NCBI GenBank assembly: GCA_023846275.1 | Contig: JAIUJO010000158.1 | Coordinates: 343,528 to 407,527 of the forward strand | Direction: 5' to 3' | Length of the DNA stretch: 64,000 nucleotides | From: Vanilla planifolia | Taxonomy: Eukaryota; Streptophyta; Magnoliopsida; Asparagales; Orchidaceae | Part shown: positions 38,311 to 50,700 of the stretch, piece by piece | Layout of the letters: every line of letters starts with the position of its first letter | Position numbering within the stretch: position 1 is the first letter of the stretch | The notes under the pieces: model-generated | Databases searched by the model: none | What the model saw: only the letters and a program-made list of their open reading frames with translations | Told to the model about the DNA's origin: nothing | Made by a program: the position numbers and the translations under genes

Positions 38311-39629
38311 GGATAAATAGAACCAAATTATGATAATGTGGTTCCACAAAGAGTGCTACTTCTGGAATAAAATTGAATGTGAGCAAAAGGTAAGAATGGC
38401 TATGGAATTTAAGAATTCCTAGTATAGAAGGTGTGATGTTATGAATTGGGTACTATAGGTAGGAAGTTTTTCATGTAATTGCTACTATGGCAACTAGAAT
38501 TTTTTGAAGACATGGTGCTAGAGAGGTAATTTTAGTCATGTCAACTACTATATAAAGAGTCCATGGAATTGTACATGAAAAAATATTGGAGACATAAAAG
38601 ACAAGGTGCCTAGGGGAATTTCAAAAACAGGCTAGAATCTAAGATGGGTTGCTTACTGGATAATAATTTTGTGCTATGGTAAGCTACTACAGTGCCATAT
38701 AGCTGGGTAGATGATTTAAGAAGGAAAGGAATTCTTGGAGATTTTGTAATGGACGGTGGCTATGTTAAATATAGGTATAGAAGCTGTGAGGCCATGAAAT
38801 GGATGTTGCAAGGCAGCATTTTGTTATGACACAAGATGTTGGAGAGGTGCATTGTGAAGTATTAATTGCTATAGAATTGTTTGCCAAAAGTAGGCATTTT
38901 GTTGGGTGATAAGGTGTTGGTGGTGATGTGCTGTAGAGGTGTATTGTGGCATGTTAAGTATTATATGATGAGTCTAAAATGTTTTACATGTAAAAAATGG
39001 GTGGAGGAGTAATAGATATGGTTCCAAGGGGAGTCTCATCTACTTTTTTATATTCAAAGTCACGAGGCATGCCGCTACTGATATGAAATAGGTGAAGCAG
39101 GTTGGCATTTTTTTTGTGATGAGCTACTACTAGAGAGGTGCTTTTGTGGTATGTCAATTATTATATGAAATGGGTGCTATAGGTATACTTTTTGTTGGCT
39201 GACAAGCTGTTATTAGAGAGGTACTAGAGAGATGTATTGTGGAATGTGAGTTGTTGTATGACAATTCAAAACAATTTTCTATTCAAGGATGGATGGGGAC
39301 CATAGATGTGGTTCCATAGGGAATTTCAACAATAAGTTGAAACTAAAGATGACAAGGCAAGCTATTGCTGCTCTTCGTAGTTGGGTGGAGGGTTTGAAGT
39401 AGATTGGGGAACACATTATAATGATAAGCACTATTAGCTATGTAATGTTAGGAAGGATATGTCGAACTATGTGGTTAGTTTCTTTTAAAATGTAAAGCCT
39501 TGGAGGAGAACTGGGTGTAAGGGGAATTATTGTCTTTGCTTGGAGATGCTTGGTGCTACTAGTGTGGGGTGCTAAGTGCTACTAAAGTAGGTGAAAAAGT
39601 GGAGGAATGGTCCTTGGTGAGTTGGGAGG
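38311..39629 (+). other. LINE copy C ORF1 tail/spacer with internal imperfect repeats
   Basis: No continuous frame. Similar phrases recur: gagaggt(g/a)cattgtgg...atgtcaattattatatga-like segments near 38,510, 38,835, 38,925, 39,127 and 39,215, and ggggaatttcaa...gaaactaaagatg-like segments near 38,612 and 39,318. A related stretch is in copy D near 47,225-47,330. This suggests short duplications within the ORF1 C-terminal or inter-ORF part of the element. No motif is recognised. Confidence 0.5.
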
Positions 39630-40240
39630 AGCTCCATATATTTTGGAACACTAAATATTTTTTAATACTATTACAGTTGGAGGAAATTATAGGAATTCAA
39701 TATCGACTTTGAATTATGCCAAGGTGTAGTAAGTGAAAGGCTTTCATATCATCACAAATCATTAAGTTTGATGTTTGGAATATTTAGGGAATAAGGGACA
39801 AGAAATTAAGGGGATACTTATAGCAGATTGTTAGAACATGCAACATCGCAGTAATAGCTCTTATTGAAACAAGAGTTGAGAAGTTTAGTAGGAAAGATTC
39901 AGATGTGCTGCTTGGTAAAGATTGAGAGTTTATGGTGGAGCTCCATATATTTGGTAGCACTAAATATTATTTAGTACTATTATAGTTGAAGGAAATTATT
40001 GGAATTCAAGGGGTTTGAATTATTCCAATGTGTATTAAGAGAAATGCTTTCCTATCATCCCAAATTATTAAGTTTGGTGTATGGAATATTTAGGGAGTAA
40101 GGGACAAGAAGTTGAGGGGATACTTACAACATATTTTTAGAACATGCAACATCACGATAGTGGCTCTTATTGAAACTAGAGTGGAGAAGTTTAGTTCAAA
40201 AGAATCAGATGTGCTTCTTGGTAAAGATTAGGAGTTTATG
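39630..40240 (+). repeat. ~310-bp tandem duplication at the start of LINE C ORF2
   Basis: The sequence from gagctccatatattttgg at about 39,630 to tgagagtttatggtg near 39,937 is repeated from about 39,938 (gagctccatatatttggtag) to 40,243. Both copies encode the endonuclease N-terminus: FDVWNI-stop-GIRDKKLRGYL near 39,760 and FGVWNI-stop-GVRDKKLRGYL near 40,072, each followed by LIETRVEKFS. Both share the TAG after WNI, so that stop predates the duplication. Divergence of the two copies shows the duplication is not recent. Confidence 0.85.
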
Positions 40241-43200
40241 GTGCAACCTTTGCCAGGACTATCTAGTTGTATGGTGATTCTTTAGAAGATTTGGTGGATC
40301 TTAAAGTTATTAAACTTCGATCACAAGTTCTTATTGTGCAAGAAAGGGTTAGGGATGCAAAAGTGCTGAAATACTGTGTTGTGTATGCTTAAAAAAGCCT
40401 ATTAAGAGGAAAGTTTTGTAGGATATCCTAAGGGTTGAGGCCAAAAGCGTAGGACCCATGCTTGTTGTGGTAGAACAAGACACTAGGGATGGATGGGGTC
40501 ATAGCAGACTCTGTGCATTGATACTGAGCTATTACTCAAGGTGATATTCTTAGAGATGTATTACAATTTTTGCATGATAGACAAATGCCAAAAGCTTGGA
40601 AGGATACTGTCCTTATACAAATTTTGAATGTGTGAGGCACAAACAAATCGAAATAATTTATGCCCATAAGCATTTGTAATGTTATATATAAAATTGTGAT
40701 GAAGATCTTGGTGGCAAGATTGAAGAATGTTTTACCTTGGTTCATTTCGAAGGAAAAAGGTCTTTTTGTGTCTGGCAGATTTAACTCAGCTAATATCTTT
40801 ATTACTAAAGAAATGGAAATTTGAATGCACTCTTCTACATCTAAAGAGGGTCCCATAGAAATCAAGGTTGATATGGAATAAGGGTATGACAAGGTTAGAT
40901 GGTAGTTTTCTATTGATATCATAACATTCTTAGGCTTTCCTCCATTATGGTGTGAGTGGGTGAATTCTTGTATCTCATCTCACAGATTTGGATTCCTAAT
41001 AAATGGGAATAGATACCCATGGTTTGAGGCCACTAGAGGCTTGAAAGAAGGTGCCCATTATCACCTTATTTGTTTACCATTACATCTAAATTTTTGTCTT
41101 GGCCCGTGGGGAAGTATGAAGCTATAGTAGTATTAGGGTTTCATTGTGGGCCAACATTCTCGATCATTTCACACTTACTATATGCCGACGATGTTATTTT
41201 ATATGCACATGCTACATGTGCTACTGCTAGGTCTTTGAGATAGATTATAGAGGAATATAGGAAGCATTGTTGGCAAAGGGAAAATCTTGTTAAATCAAAA
41301 GTCAACTTTAGCAAGGGTATGTTGCGTAAAAGAAGAAAGATGGCGGTTGGCAAAGTTCATATGAGCCAAGCAAAAAATCTCAATTATTTAGGGGTGCCAA
41401 TTTTAATAAATTTGTAAAAAGGGGAATTTCAATTTTATCGTTTAAAAAATGGAACAACATGTTGCAAAATAGAGAATTAGGCTACTTTTCTTTGAAGGTA
41501 AGATTATTATGCTCAATTCAATGTTAACAACCATTCCAAATTTCTATTTAAGCCATTGTGTGGTGCCAAAGTGATTGATTAATTAGTTTGAAAAGATGTT
41601 TAGAAGTTTCTTATGGTGTGGTGCAAATTATGGTTACACAATGCATTATATGAATTAAAGATCTATCACACTATTAAAGAAGGAAGGAAGTTTGGCCATC
41701 CATGACCTTACTATTTAGCAACGTGCCTTGACTATGATTTTGATTTTTATTTTGATAATCTTGGCAAGAGGGGATTGTGTGTGGATCGAGGTGATGAGGA
41801 GGAAACATTTAGTGGGAGAGAAGATGGGGGGTGTCCTTGATGTACTTTGCAAGCCTATAGACTCATTCAGGACGTAATGTTATGGGTTATTTCTAACTTT
41901 GTGTTGAGATTTGGAGAGGACATCAATGTGTGTTTCTCTAAGGACAATTGGCTTGGTTTTCTTCAAATTAAGTGTAGGCCTACATACATAAATATGGAGG
42001 TTGAGTGTACAAATGAAGTTTTGGAGTACATCATTAAGCATAAGGAATGGGATGTGTGTTTTCAAGGCATAAGCTAATGATTTGCTACTTGATAGGGTGC
42101 TGCATCTCCCTTAGGCATTAGATGGAAGCAAGGACCAGTTGATACAACTATAAATTAAAACCCTAGAAGTAAACAATTTTAGCCTCTACTCCATAATGAT
42201 TCAATTAAAAATTTTTGATAATGTTGGGGACTTACTTGTTGCTATAAGCAAGTATGGTTGGATTTTGAAGCTTAAGGTGCTGCCTAGAGTGAAGCTTTTC
42301 ATTTGGAGATCAATCAAAAACTGCATTCCTACCATTGCATGATTGGTGAAGAGGAGAATTACAAAGAGGGATAGCTTCATTTGGGGCTACAATGAGGTTG
42401 AAACAATATATAATTTATTGTATGATTATTTGAAGGCTAGGGAGATTTGGGACATGCATTAAATGAAGGAGGTTGCTATAGCACTTGATCCTAGTTGTAG
42501 CAATAGCAATAGCAATATAACGACCTTACAAGATGTTTCCAATAGCTTGGTCACAAATAAATTGAAGCATGGTTACATGATGAAGGTGGCTGCAATTATT
42601 GCAACAGCTCTCTACTATATTTGGTTCAATAGGAACTTGAAGAAACACAACGAGCATGTCGTGAACAATGCTATTTTATTCAGGAAGATTCATTAGACAT
42701 AGAGGCTACATTTAAATACTATAATTTGGATTCATCCATGTCCTGTAGGAGTCCACACAACTCACAGCATTGAAGTTTTTAATTTGGGCTCCTCCTTCAA
42801 TTGAATGGATAAAAATTAATTATGATGTGGCTATTCATAGTGATGTTGTAGGGTTGGGAATTATTGTTTGAGACCATCTTGGTAAGCTATTTCTTGTTGT
42901 AAGAAGAAGTGTATATTCTCAGGCAAGCATTTCTATGATGGTTCATGCCATATAAGAGGCCCTTAGATTGCTAAGGTCAAAGTTCTTTGTTTTTCATGTT
43001 GTCGAGATCTAGTTAGATTCTACTATGGCAACTCAAGAGGTTCATAATCTTTTATATCACCCTCCATGTGGGGGTAGATATAAGGATTCTCTCATGTACA
43101 TTCATAACATGGATGCATTTTAGTTGACTCATATATATAGGAAAGGCAATGGTCCGACAAATTGGGTAGTGTACCATGCATGTTTTTCTTATTTTACTTG
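39757..43200 (+). pseudogene. LINE copy C ORF2 relic (endonuclease N-term fused to RT, RNase H)
   Basis: ORF2 relic in order: a duplicated endonuclease N-terminus (39,757 and 40,068). Near 40,470 the sequence passes from PMLVVV, where copy D continues to GDLN, straight into the RT entry region (TRDGWGH.. equivalent to the PGMDE segment), losing about 0.93 kb relative to copy D. RT motif A follows near 40,866 (VDMExGYDKVR), then ATRGL near 41,028 with motif B damaged, and an intact YADDVILYA at 41,181-41,207. The zinc-like region near 42,290 (VKLFIWRSIKNCIPT) lacks the later Cys residues seen in copy D. The open part at 42,463-42,696 leads into RNase H from about 42,780. The YADD survives in an otherwise broken frame. 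It is nonfunctional. Confidence 0.85.
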
Positions 43201-43961
43201 GGACTGGGGTTTGCCCCTTCGTAAAACCTCTTTTGATGTTGTTGTTTTTGGGCTATTTGTTTGATCCTCCATAAAGGACCTTTTATAGGTCATGACCATT
43301 AATATATATTATTAAAGAACCCAAAGTCTATGTGATATGGATTCAAACATTGCAATTGGGATTCATCCATGTCTTATGAGAGTTCACATAACTCACATGG
43401 GTTGAATGTAGCTTCAATTTGGGCTCCTTCGCCAACTGGATGGATTAAAATTAATTTTTATGTGGCTATATGTGGTGATGATGTGGGGCTGAGGATTGCA
43501 TTCAAAGACTATCTTAGTAAGCCACTCCTTATTATTGGAAGAAGTGTATACTCTCAAGGGAGCATTACAATGGAGGTTCAAGAAATATTGGAGGCTTTTA
43601 GTTTGCTCAGGTCAAAGCTCTTGGACTTTCATGTTGTCGAGATCCAGTAAAATTTAATATAGCAACACAGGAGGTTGGTAATCTTCTACGTCACCCATCA
43701 TGTGGAGGCAGATATAAGGATGCTCTTATGTATGTTCACAACATGGATGCTTTTACATTGACTCATATATCTAGGTAAGCAAATGGTCCTGTGGATTGGG
43801 CATGCACTATGTATGTTTTTTATTTTACTTGGAACTAGGGTATGTCTTTTCACAAACAAATGTTGATATTGTTTAGTTTTAGACTTTTTGTTTGATCCTC
43901 CATAGAGGACATTTTGTCGGCTATGGCCATTAATATATTATTAGGGAATCCAAAGTCTTTT
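42711..43961 (+). repeat. ~0.62-kb tandem duplication of LINE RNase H plus 3' end
   Basis: Unit 1 (42,711-43,340) and unit 2 (43,341-43,961) align from the Ser-rich lead-in (ttggattcatccatgtcc) through the whole RNase H to the terminal accattaatatat..ttattaaagaacccaaagtct. Unit 2 keeps a longer open frame (43,369-43,650), with the RNase H signature GWIKINFYVAI...IGRSVYSQGSITMEVQEILEA. The first acidic position (D in family members, here Y) is changed. Unit 2 could be a local duplication of unit 1 or an independent, heavily 5'-truncated insertion. The junction directly after a LINE 3' end fits either. Confidence 0.8.
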
Positions 43962-44557
43962 GAAAAAGAGGGAGATTTTGGAGGGAGAAGGAGATTTTGG
44001 AGAATTTAGGGCAGATTTCAAATTATGCAATAAAGGGAAGGCAGGTGGTGGGCTTGGCTCACCAAAAGTGGTGAGTAAACTATTTATTCCATGCACTTGA
44101 ATTGGCAGGCATGCGGGAGTGCTGGAAGCTGCTTCTATGCATGAGTGGGTGAAAGCTATGTTAAACATTAGTGGTGACGAGTTGTGGGTGACAGGACATG
44201 CTTGTTCTATCTTGGCACGTGGGTGCAAGAGTGTGGTGAGAAATTCAAATTTGATGCATGCACGTTCCAAAGCACATTTAATGGGGTGGAACTTTCTATA
44301 TATGTAGGATCCTCTTCACACTTTGTTGCAACAGCACACTAAAATTCTACTATGAAGTTTATTTTATGTCCCAAAAACTTAAATTTCATATTTACTGTGC
44401 TTGTTGTTCGATTATTTTGTAGTGTGGAAGTGTTGTTGCTGCTGTTGTTTGTGTTTCTAGGAATTCTATAGGAATTTGTGTAATTACAAACTGCTATTGT
44501 CCCATGTCTACTTAAGTGTTGGGAAAGTATTGTAAATTGGTTCCTATTATTAAGGGG
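43962..44557 (+). promoter_or_regulatory. LINE copy D 5' leader
   Basis: It begins with a purine-rich direct repeat (ggagattttggag twice within 43,970-44,002) directly after the copy C 3' end. A monomer-like segment (gcacgtgggtgcaaga...aattcaaatttgatgcatgcac, about 44,215-44,275) and a pyrimidine-rich part follow before ORF1. The segment from 44,352 to 44,471 encodes a short hydrophobic frame (MKFILCPKNLNFIF then VEVLLLLLFVF), matching the leader frames in copies C and F. Promoter activity is inferred from position only. Confidence 0.5.
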
Positions 44558-46020
44558 ATGGCTACTAGCAAAGCTTGTAAGAGCAACAAGAAATGCACTG
44601 GTGGTGAGTATGTATCTCTTATGTGTAATGATTTGTTGGAGAGAAAAATGTAGCTATGATGTAGAATCATGCAAATGGAATATTGTGCTAGCTATTTCTA
44701 CTATTGAATGTAAGTTGCTATAGAGCCAATTGAAAGTGATACTTGCATAGATTCTACTTCTGTTGAGGTAGGCACTGACTTGGCACTTCTTCATGAAGAT
44801 GGTGAGATCAATTCAATCATGAATAAAAATGAAAGTTTGGGCAAACTGAATTGCTTAATTTGTAACCACAAAAATGGAAAAAATAACATGAATGTGGAGG
44901 CAATATTGTCGTAGAATCGTAAATGTGTTGTTGGAAAGTTTGAGGCATTATGCCATTTGATTCCAAGCAAGAGGAATGAAGCCCAAGGTGTGGAAATGCA
45001 AATCAGCTTCAAATTCTTGCTAGGTTGGATGCAACATGGTTAGATAGGGTGGTGTAGGAAGTTGAATATTGTGATGGAGGTAAAGAGGTGAATTCCAGTA
45101 AAGTGAGCTTTAGAGATGCATTGTTAGCTGAAACAATTGTTAATTTAGTATATGCAAGAGCTGCTGCATGGCTTTTGAACAATGATGTTAAAGAAGTTGC
45201 TACCAAGTCGGTTTCGAGTTTGTTGTTTAGAATGGGATCATTATGTTAGACTCAGCATGCAGCAACTGCAAGGGGATCCATCAAATTTATTTGTTACATA
45301 GGATTTACAATAATAACCTCCCTTTTTTCATTATTACAAGGGTATTACAATATAGATAGGCCATTTTAAAAACTTTAAAATATTAGATCTCTCATTAGGT
45401 TGCTTTGCATGCATATTAAATCAATGTAGGATTGAAATGCACCTAGCTTGGGGGACCTTGGCAGGTTGTTTGGCATACTATCGGGTTGGATGTTTGGAGC
45501 TCTGACTTTAGGCCAAACTCTATGTTTGTGTAGTGTGCCTCTATGTGTGTCAGATTTCCCAAGCTAACATTGTTGTACTGAGATATGGAGAATATTTTGT
45601 GTATTGCAAAAGCCATTGGAGAACCAATTCTATGTGATGTTTGGACCACAGATCTGCAACGATCATCATATGCGAGAGTTTGTGCAAAGATGGATTTATC
45701 CAAACTATTGAATTTAGGGATGTGACAAAGCAGACAGTTGGGAGAACTTCCAAACATTTCTATGCAAGGGCCTCCCTCAAATTTGCTTTCTGTGTGGCCA
45801 TGTAGGCCATTACATAAAGCAATGTTCCATTTGCAAGAATACTATTTACTTGCTAAGAGATGGGATTGAAGCAAGCAAGAAGATGAGAATCAAGTCAATG
45901 TAATCGACATCAATAGGAACAAAGTATTCTGTGTGTAGACGGCTTTGGGAAATGAAAGGGTCAGGCCCTTAGATTCTTGTACAACTAAGAAGAAGAAGGG
46001 CTATCACGTCAGGGAAAGAA
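44558..46020 (+). pseudogene. LINE copy D ORF1 relic with intact CCHC zinc knuckle
   Basis: Gag-like RNA-binding ORF1 relic. The start at 44,558 gives MATSKACKSNKKCTGGEYVSL, the family N-terminus. A stop follows within about 32 codons and the frame is broken repeatedly. Other conserved parts are VSFRDALLAETIVNLVYAR near 45,098, the DUF4283-like GWMFGALTLGQTLC near 45,487, and MREFVQRWIYPNY near 45,668 (the ARVCVEIDLSKPL-type segment). The knuckle at 45,784-45,825 is CFLCGHVGHYIKQC, a complete C-x2-C-x4-H-x4-C nucleic-acid-binding motif, the only intact one in the window. ORF1 with DUF4283 followed by such a knuckle is typical of plant LINEs. Confidence 0.85.
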
Positions 46021-47712
46021 AAGGTCTTCAAAATTACAAGTTAACTAAATAATTTAATGCTGGTGGACATGAAAATAACTGTGGACCTAGGAAATACTCA
46101 AATAGGTATAGAAGTGTGTCCAATTTGTGGGGTAGGAAACCATTGAGAAGAGAGTGGACTCTTAAGAATAAAGTTGGACAACATGCCAACTTGAGTCGGG
46201 CTGAGAATAAAAAATTATAGCAAGGGGGCCAGATATTGGGGAACCATGGCTCAAACATGAGGTAGTTAGAGGAGATGTCTAAGGAATATGCCACCAATGT
46301 GAAGAGGAGTCAGCAATAGGATGGAGGCATAAATGGAGGTTATCCATGTCATGCTATGTCAAAAAAATTAAACGTGATGAGAGGGGGCCCTCTCTGGTGC
46401 AGTTCATTGGTTGCAAAATTTTGAATAAAAAACATGGTTATCAGAAATTTAGGAGCTTGATTATAGTGACATCACAGAGTACTAAGCTTAATAGTCAATG
46501 CAATGATCTCTTAAAGGAGTTTTGGCTATAAAAGCATTGATGTGGATATTGCATTATTTGGTTGTCTGCATTCATTCCTCAATGTTGCTATAGCATGGGT
46601 TAGAGTATGGTTATCTTTCATAATAGATACTACAATGTGAGTGCTTTGGTGATGATGAACACATTTCCTCTTAGTTCTGAAACTACAAGCTATAGATAGA
46701 GAGATATGGATTGTAAACATGTTAGACAAGAAGTTGCAGAGAATATTTGTGTCATGGGAGAAGTATATGAGTGGTTGGGGCTGGCTTGTACATTTCAAAG
46801 TCTACAAAAAAAGGGGACATATCAAATGACTACTGCATAACATGTAAGATATAGGTTTGATAAAAGTATAACCTTTTTGTAAATTGCTATTTGATGGGAA
46901 TGGTGGGAATTGGATTGTTTAATTAGTTGGGTGCTTTGGATGGCTACAAGAGAAGCATGCTAATTCGGCCATAGAATAGTTGCTGGTGCTGGAGTGGGAG
47001 TGAATGTGAGCAAAGAAAAGGTATGGTTGAGAACTCTAGTAAATGTCATCATGGAGGGTGTACTATTAGGAATCAACTACTATATCTGGGCAGCATTTTC
47101 ATCAAATATTGCCATGGCCATTAGGAATCTTGGGTTCTATGTTAATTGTTGTATGAATCCCCTAAGAGTTTATTCAGATGGTAGGTGCTTGGCTTGCAAA
47201 TAGAGTTGAAGATTTAGTAAATATAGTGTCATGGGGACTTCCCGCAATGTGATGAATTTAAAATGTGTTGTAAGCTGACAATAATAGTGTGGCAAGGCAT
47301 GCTACTACTACTCCCTATAGTTGTACAGAGGATTAGAAGAATAGAGGTGATCACCATGTGAAAGCCCTCCTTCGTCACTATATTTTGAAGAGGGAAGGTA
47401 TATGTTGATTCATGTGCTTAGTACCTACTATAATGTAGTGACATGGATAGAAGATGGGAGAGTGCAATAAGAGAAATTATTATCTCTACCTGATGGTTCT
47501 TATTATTTTTTTTGTTGGGTGCTAGCTGCTGTTGGAGTGGGTTAAGAAGGGGAGAATTGGCTTTGGGTTAGCTAGGAAGTGTTTTATACATTGATAAATG
47601 CTAAATGCACTTGAATACTACAATAGCTAAAGGGAGTTGTTGAACTCAAAGCTAGCTTGGTACCATGTTAAAGTACTATAAGTGGAAGGCCCTCATATCA
47701 AAATAAATAATC
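46021..47712 (+). other. LINE copy D ORF1 tail/spacer before ORF2
   Basis: No continuous frame. The first part matches copy F: a basic stretch near 46,130 (GRKPLRREWTLKNKVGQH) corresponds to about 60,945, and a tactacaatgtgagtg...aactacaagctatag block near 46,630-46,695 corresponds to 61,438-61,505. This is probably the basic, poorly conserved C-terminal part of ORF1 followed by the inter-ORF spacer. The open frame at 46,994-47,203 has no recognisable motif. Confidence 0.55.
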
Positions 47713-50700
47713 AAGATTATTATATAGAATATCAGGGAACAAGGGATAAGGAATTGATGGGATATTTGCAAAAGATAGTTAGAACATGTGACATCACAGT
47801 GGTGGCACTTGTGGAAACTAGGGTGGATAATTTCAATGGGAAAGATGCAAATTTGCTGCTCAATAGAGGCTGGGAGTTTGTGGTGCAACCCTCGACTAGG
47901 TTTTTTGGAGACATGTTGGTTCTTTGGAGTAGCTGGATAGATCTTGTTGTGATCAAAATTTTGTCGCAAGTACTTGTGGTGTAGGCAAGGGCTGGTGATG
48001 CTAAGGTGCAAAAATGTTGTGTTGTGTATGCTTCCAGGGGGCCTACTAAGTAGCCAATTATATGGGAAACCTTGAAAGAGGTTGCTAATAGTAAGGGACC
48101 TATGCTTGTTGTGGGGGACTTAAATGTTATGATGTCATTAGAGGAGAAAAGAGGAGAAAGTGGTTCAAGTGCAAATTTGGTTAGTAAGAACATGTTTGGA
48201 TCATGCAACAGTTTGAGTTGATGGACCTGGGATATTTTTGCAATACGTATAGGTGATGCAATGGGATAGAAGAAAGTACTAGATTTTTGGAGAGGCCTGA
48301 TAGGATGCTAATGAATCTTTAGGGAATCTATGCTTTTTTTAGAAATATGGTGTCTTATCTATCAATCATTGGATCATATCACTGCCTCTCACTCATAGAG
48401 ATGGGTAGGGAGAAGGGGATGGCCACTAAAGAAGAAATAAAATTGAAAGCATTTGGTTTAATTTTATCTTAGACTATGGCTGTTGTGTAGAATGTGTAGA
48501 ATAGATTAGCTAGAGGGAATCCCATGAAGAGCATATCTACAAAATTTTGTAGATCCTTAGTTGCTTTGCGAATGTGAAGTAACATTGAGATGCGTAGATT
48601 AATCTATAGGAATGGCAAACAAGAAATGGATATTCACTATCTACAACTCAAGGAGTTAAAAATGGGTTTGAATGAACAGGAGCACATCCAACTTTGGCAT
48701 CATATTCCATCATTCAATAAGGCAACTGCACTTGAGGTGCGATGGTGGTGACAGTGAGCTAAGTTTCAATGTGCTCAGTTGGGAGATTGTAATACTAGGT
48801 TCTTCTAGGCAGCAACAACATATATGCAGAGGGATAAGCATATTTTGTATTTGAAGGATGGCAAAGGGGATGTGGGAAGCTCTATAGAGAATATTAAGTA
48901 CTTATTGATTAACCACTTTGAAAAGAAGTGGTGTAATGATGATGTCTACAACCCTCCACTTCACTTCCAGCCATACAGATGCATTAACAGTGAATATGTA
49001 CAAATGCTAATTATGTAGGTTACTGAGGAAGAAGTCAAGAGTGCTGTTAGATCTATTAAAAAGAATAAGATGCCAGGAATGGATGAAGTGATAGTAGTAT
49101 TTGTGCATTGGTAATAGGCTATTACTCAAGGTGATATTATTATTGTTGTGTTGCAATATTTTCACGATGGGCAGTTGCCAAAATTTTTTATGGACACTCT
49201 CATTATATTGATCGAAAAAGTGAAAAGTGTAGACGAACTAAAATAGTTTAGGAATATAAACTTGTGTAATATTACATACAAAATTGTGGAAGATCTTTGT
49301 GGTAAGACTAGAGAAAGTATTACCTAAGTTAATCCTAAGGGACAAGGTGCATTTGTGTTAGGCAGATATATCTCTAATAATATTTTTATTACTCAGCAAA
49401 AGACAACCTATATGAACTCTTCTACATCTAAGGAGGAACTTATGGCAATTAAGGTGGATATGAAACAAGCGTACGATAAGGTTAGATGAAAGTTTGTTAT
49501 TGATATGATGAAATTCTTAGGCTTTCCTTTGCTATGGTGTGAGTAGGTAAATTCTTGTATCTCGATCCCAAGGTTTGGGTTGTTACCAAATGGTACTAGA
49601 CTCTTATGGATTGAGGCCACTAGAGGTTTGAGATGTGGGTGCCCTTTGTCAACCTATTTGTTTACCATTGCATCTAAATTCTTGTCTTGGGTGGTTATGG
49701 AGCACGAAACTATGGTGGCATTTGGGTTTCACAGTGGGGTAGTCTCCCTGGTCATTTCACACTTACTCTATGCTGATGATGTGATATTGTATGCTCTTGC
49801 CACATGTGTTACTGTTAGTACTGTTAAGAAAATTATAGAGGAGTATGAGAAGCACTCTAGACAAAAGGTGAATCTCAATAAATCTAGAGTCTATTTTTAG
49901 CAAAGGTATGTGGGCAAAAAGAGAAAGATGGTGCCTAGAATGGTTCATTTGATTCAAGCAAAAAATAATAATTAATAAAGGGTTACAAATTTGGTGAATC
50001 TATTAAGAATGGGGAAGCTCAACTTTATTATTCGGAGAGTGGAAAAATATGTTGCGAGATGGAGAATTTGATCTCTTTCTTTGGTAAAAAGGATTGTTAC
50101 GATCAATTTGGTGTTGTTAGCCATTATTAATTTCTATTTGAGCCTCTATGTGGTGTTAAAGAGTTTAATAAATTAGTAGGAGAAGCTGTTTAGAAGCTAC
50201 TTATTATGTGGTGTAAGTGAGGGCCATGCACTGCATTATATGAATTAGAGATCTATCACACTACCATAGGGTTAGGGAGGTTTAGGAATCCATGACAACA
50301 TTATTTGGTAATGTGTCTTGACTATAAAGCAATACAGAAGGATCTTGGTAAGGGAAGATTGCGTGTTTATTGATGTGATGTAAAGTAAATATTTTTTGGG
50401 AGAGAAGATGGAAGGCATTCCCTAGACAGCCTTACAAGCTTGTAGGCTCATCATGGATGCAGTGCCACGAGCTGCCTCAAGCTTTGGGTGAAGAATAGGT
50501 GATGGTATCGATGTGCATTTTGCTGAAGACAATTAGCTTGGATTTCTTCCAATTAAGTGGTGGCCAAAGTTTATCAAAATGGATGGGGAGTGGACAAATA
50601 AAGTATAGGAGTGTATCCTTATGCATGAGGAGTGGGATGTAAGTAAAGAAAAAAATTGAGTGGATGATTTTTTGCTTGACAGAGTGTTGCACCTCCCTAG

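Larger units (their letters stand above)
36381..43961 (+). mobile_element. LINE copy C, near full length, with internal deletion and duplications
   Basis: It contains a 5' leader (36,381-36,851), ORF1 (from 36,852), a long ORF1 tail or spacer, and ORF2 with endonuclease start, RT including YADD, zinc-like region, RNase H and 3' end. Two local duplications expand it: about 310 bp at the ORF2 start (39,630-40,240) and about 0.62 kb of RNase H plus 3' end (42,711-43,340 repeated at 43,341-43,961). One deletion near 40,470 shortens it. It follows copy B directly, and copy D follows it directly. Confidence 0.85.

Noticed and set aside
40536..40922. 128-codon minus-strand open frame
   Set aside because: Antisense to the RT entry and motif A region of LINE copy C. 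It is explained by the plus-strand domain.
47732..48208. Longest open frame in the window, 158 codons on the minus strand
   Set aside because: It lies exactly antisense to the LINE D endonuclease region (VVALVETRVDNF, GDLN), which gives a recognisable protein on the plus strand. The minus-strand product has no recognisable content.
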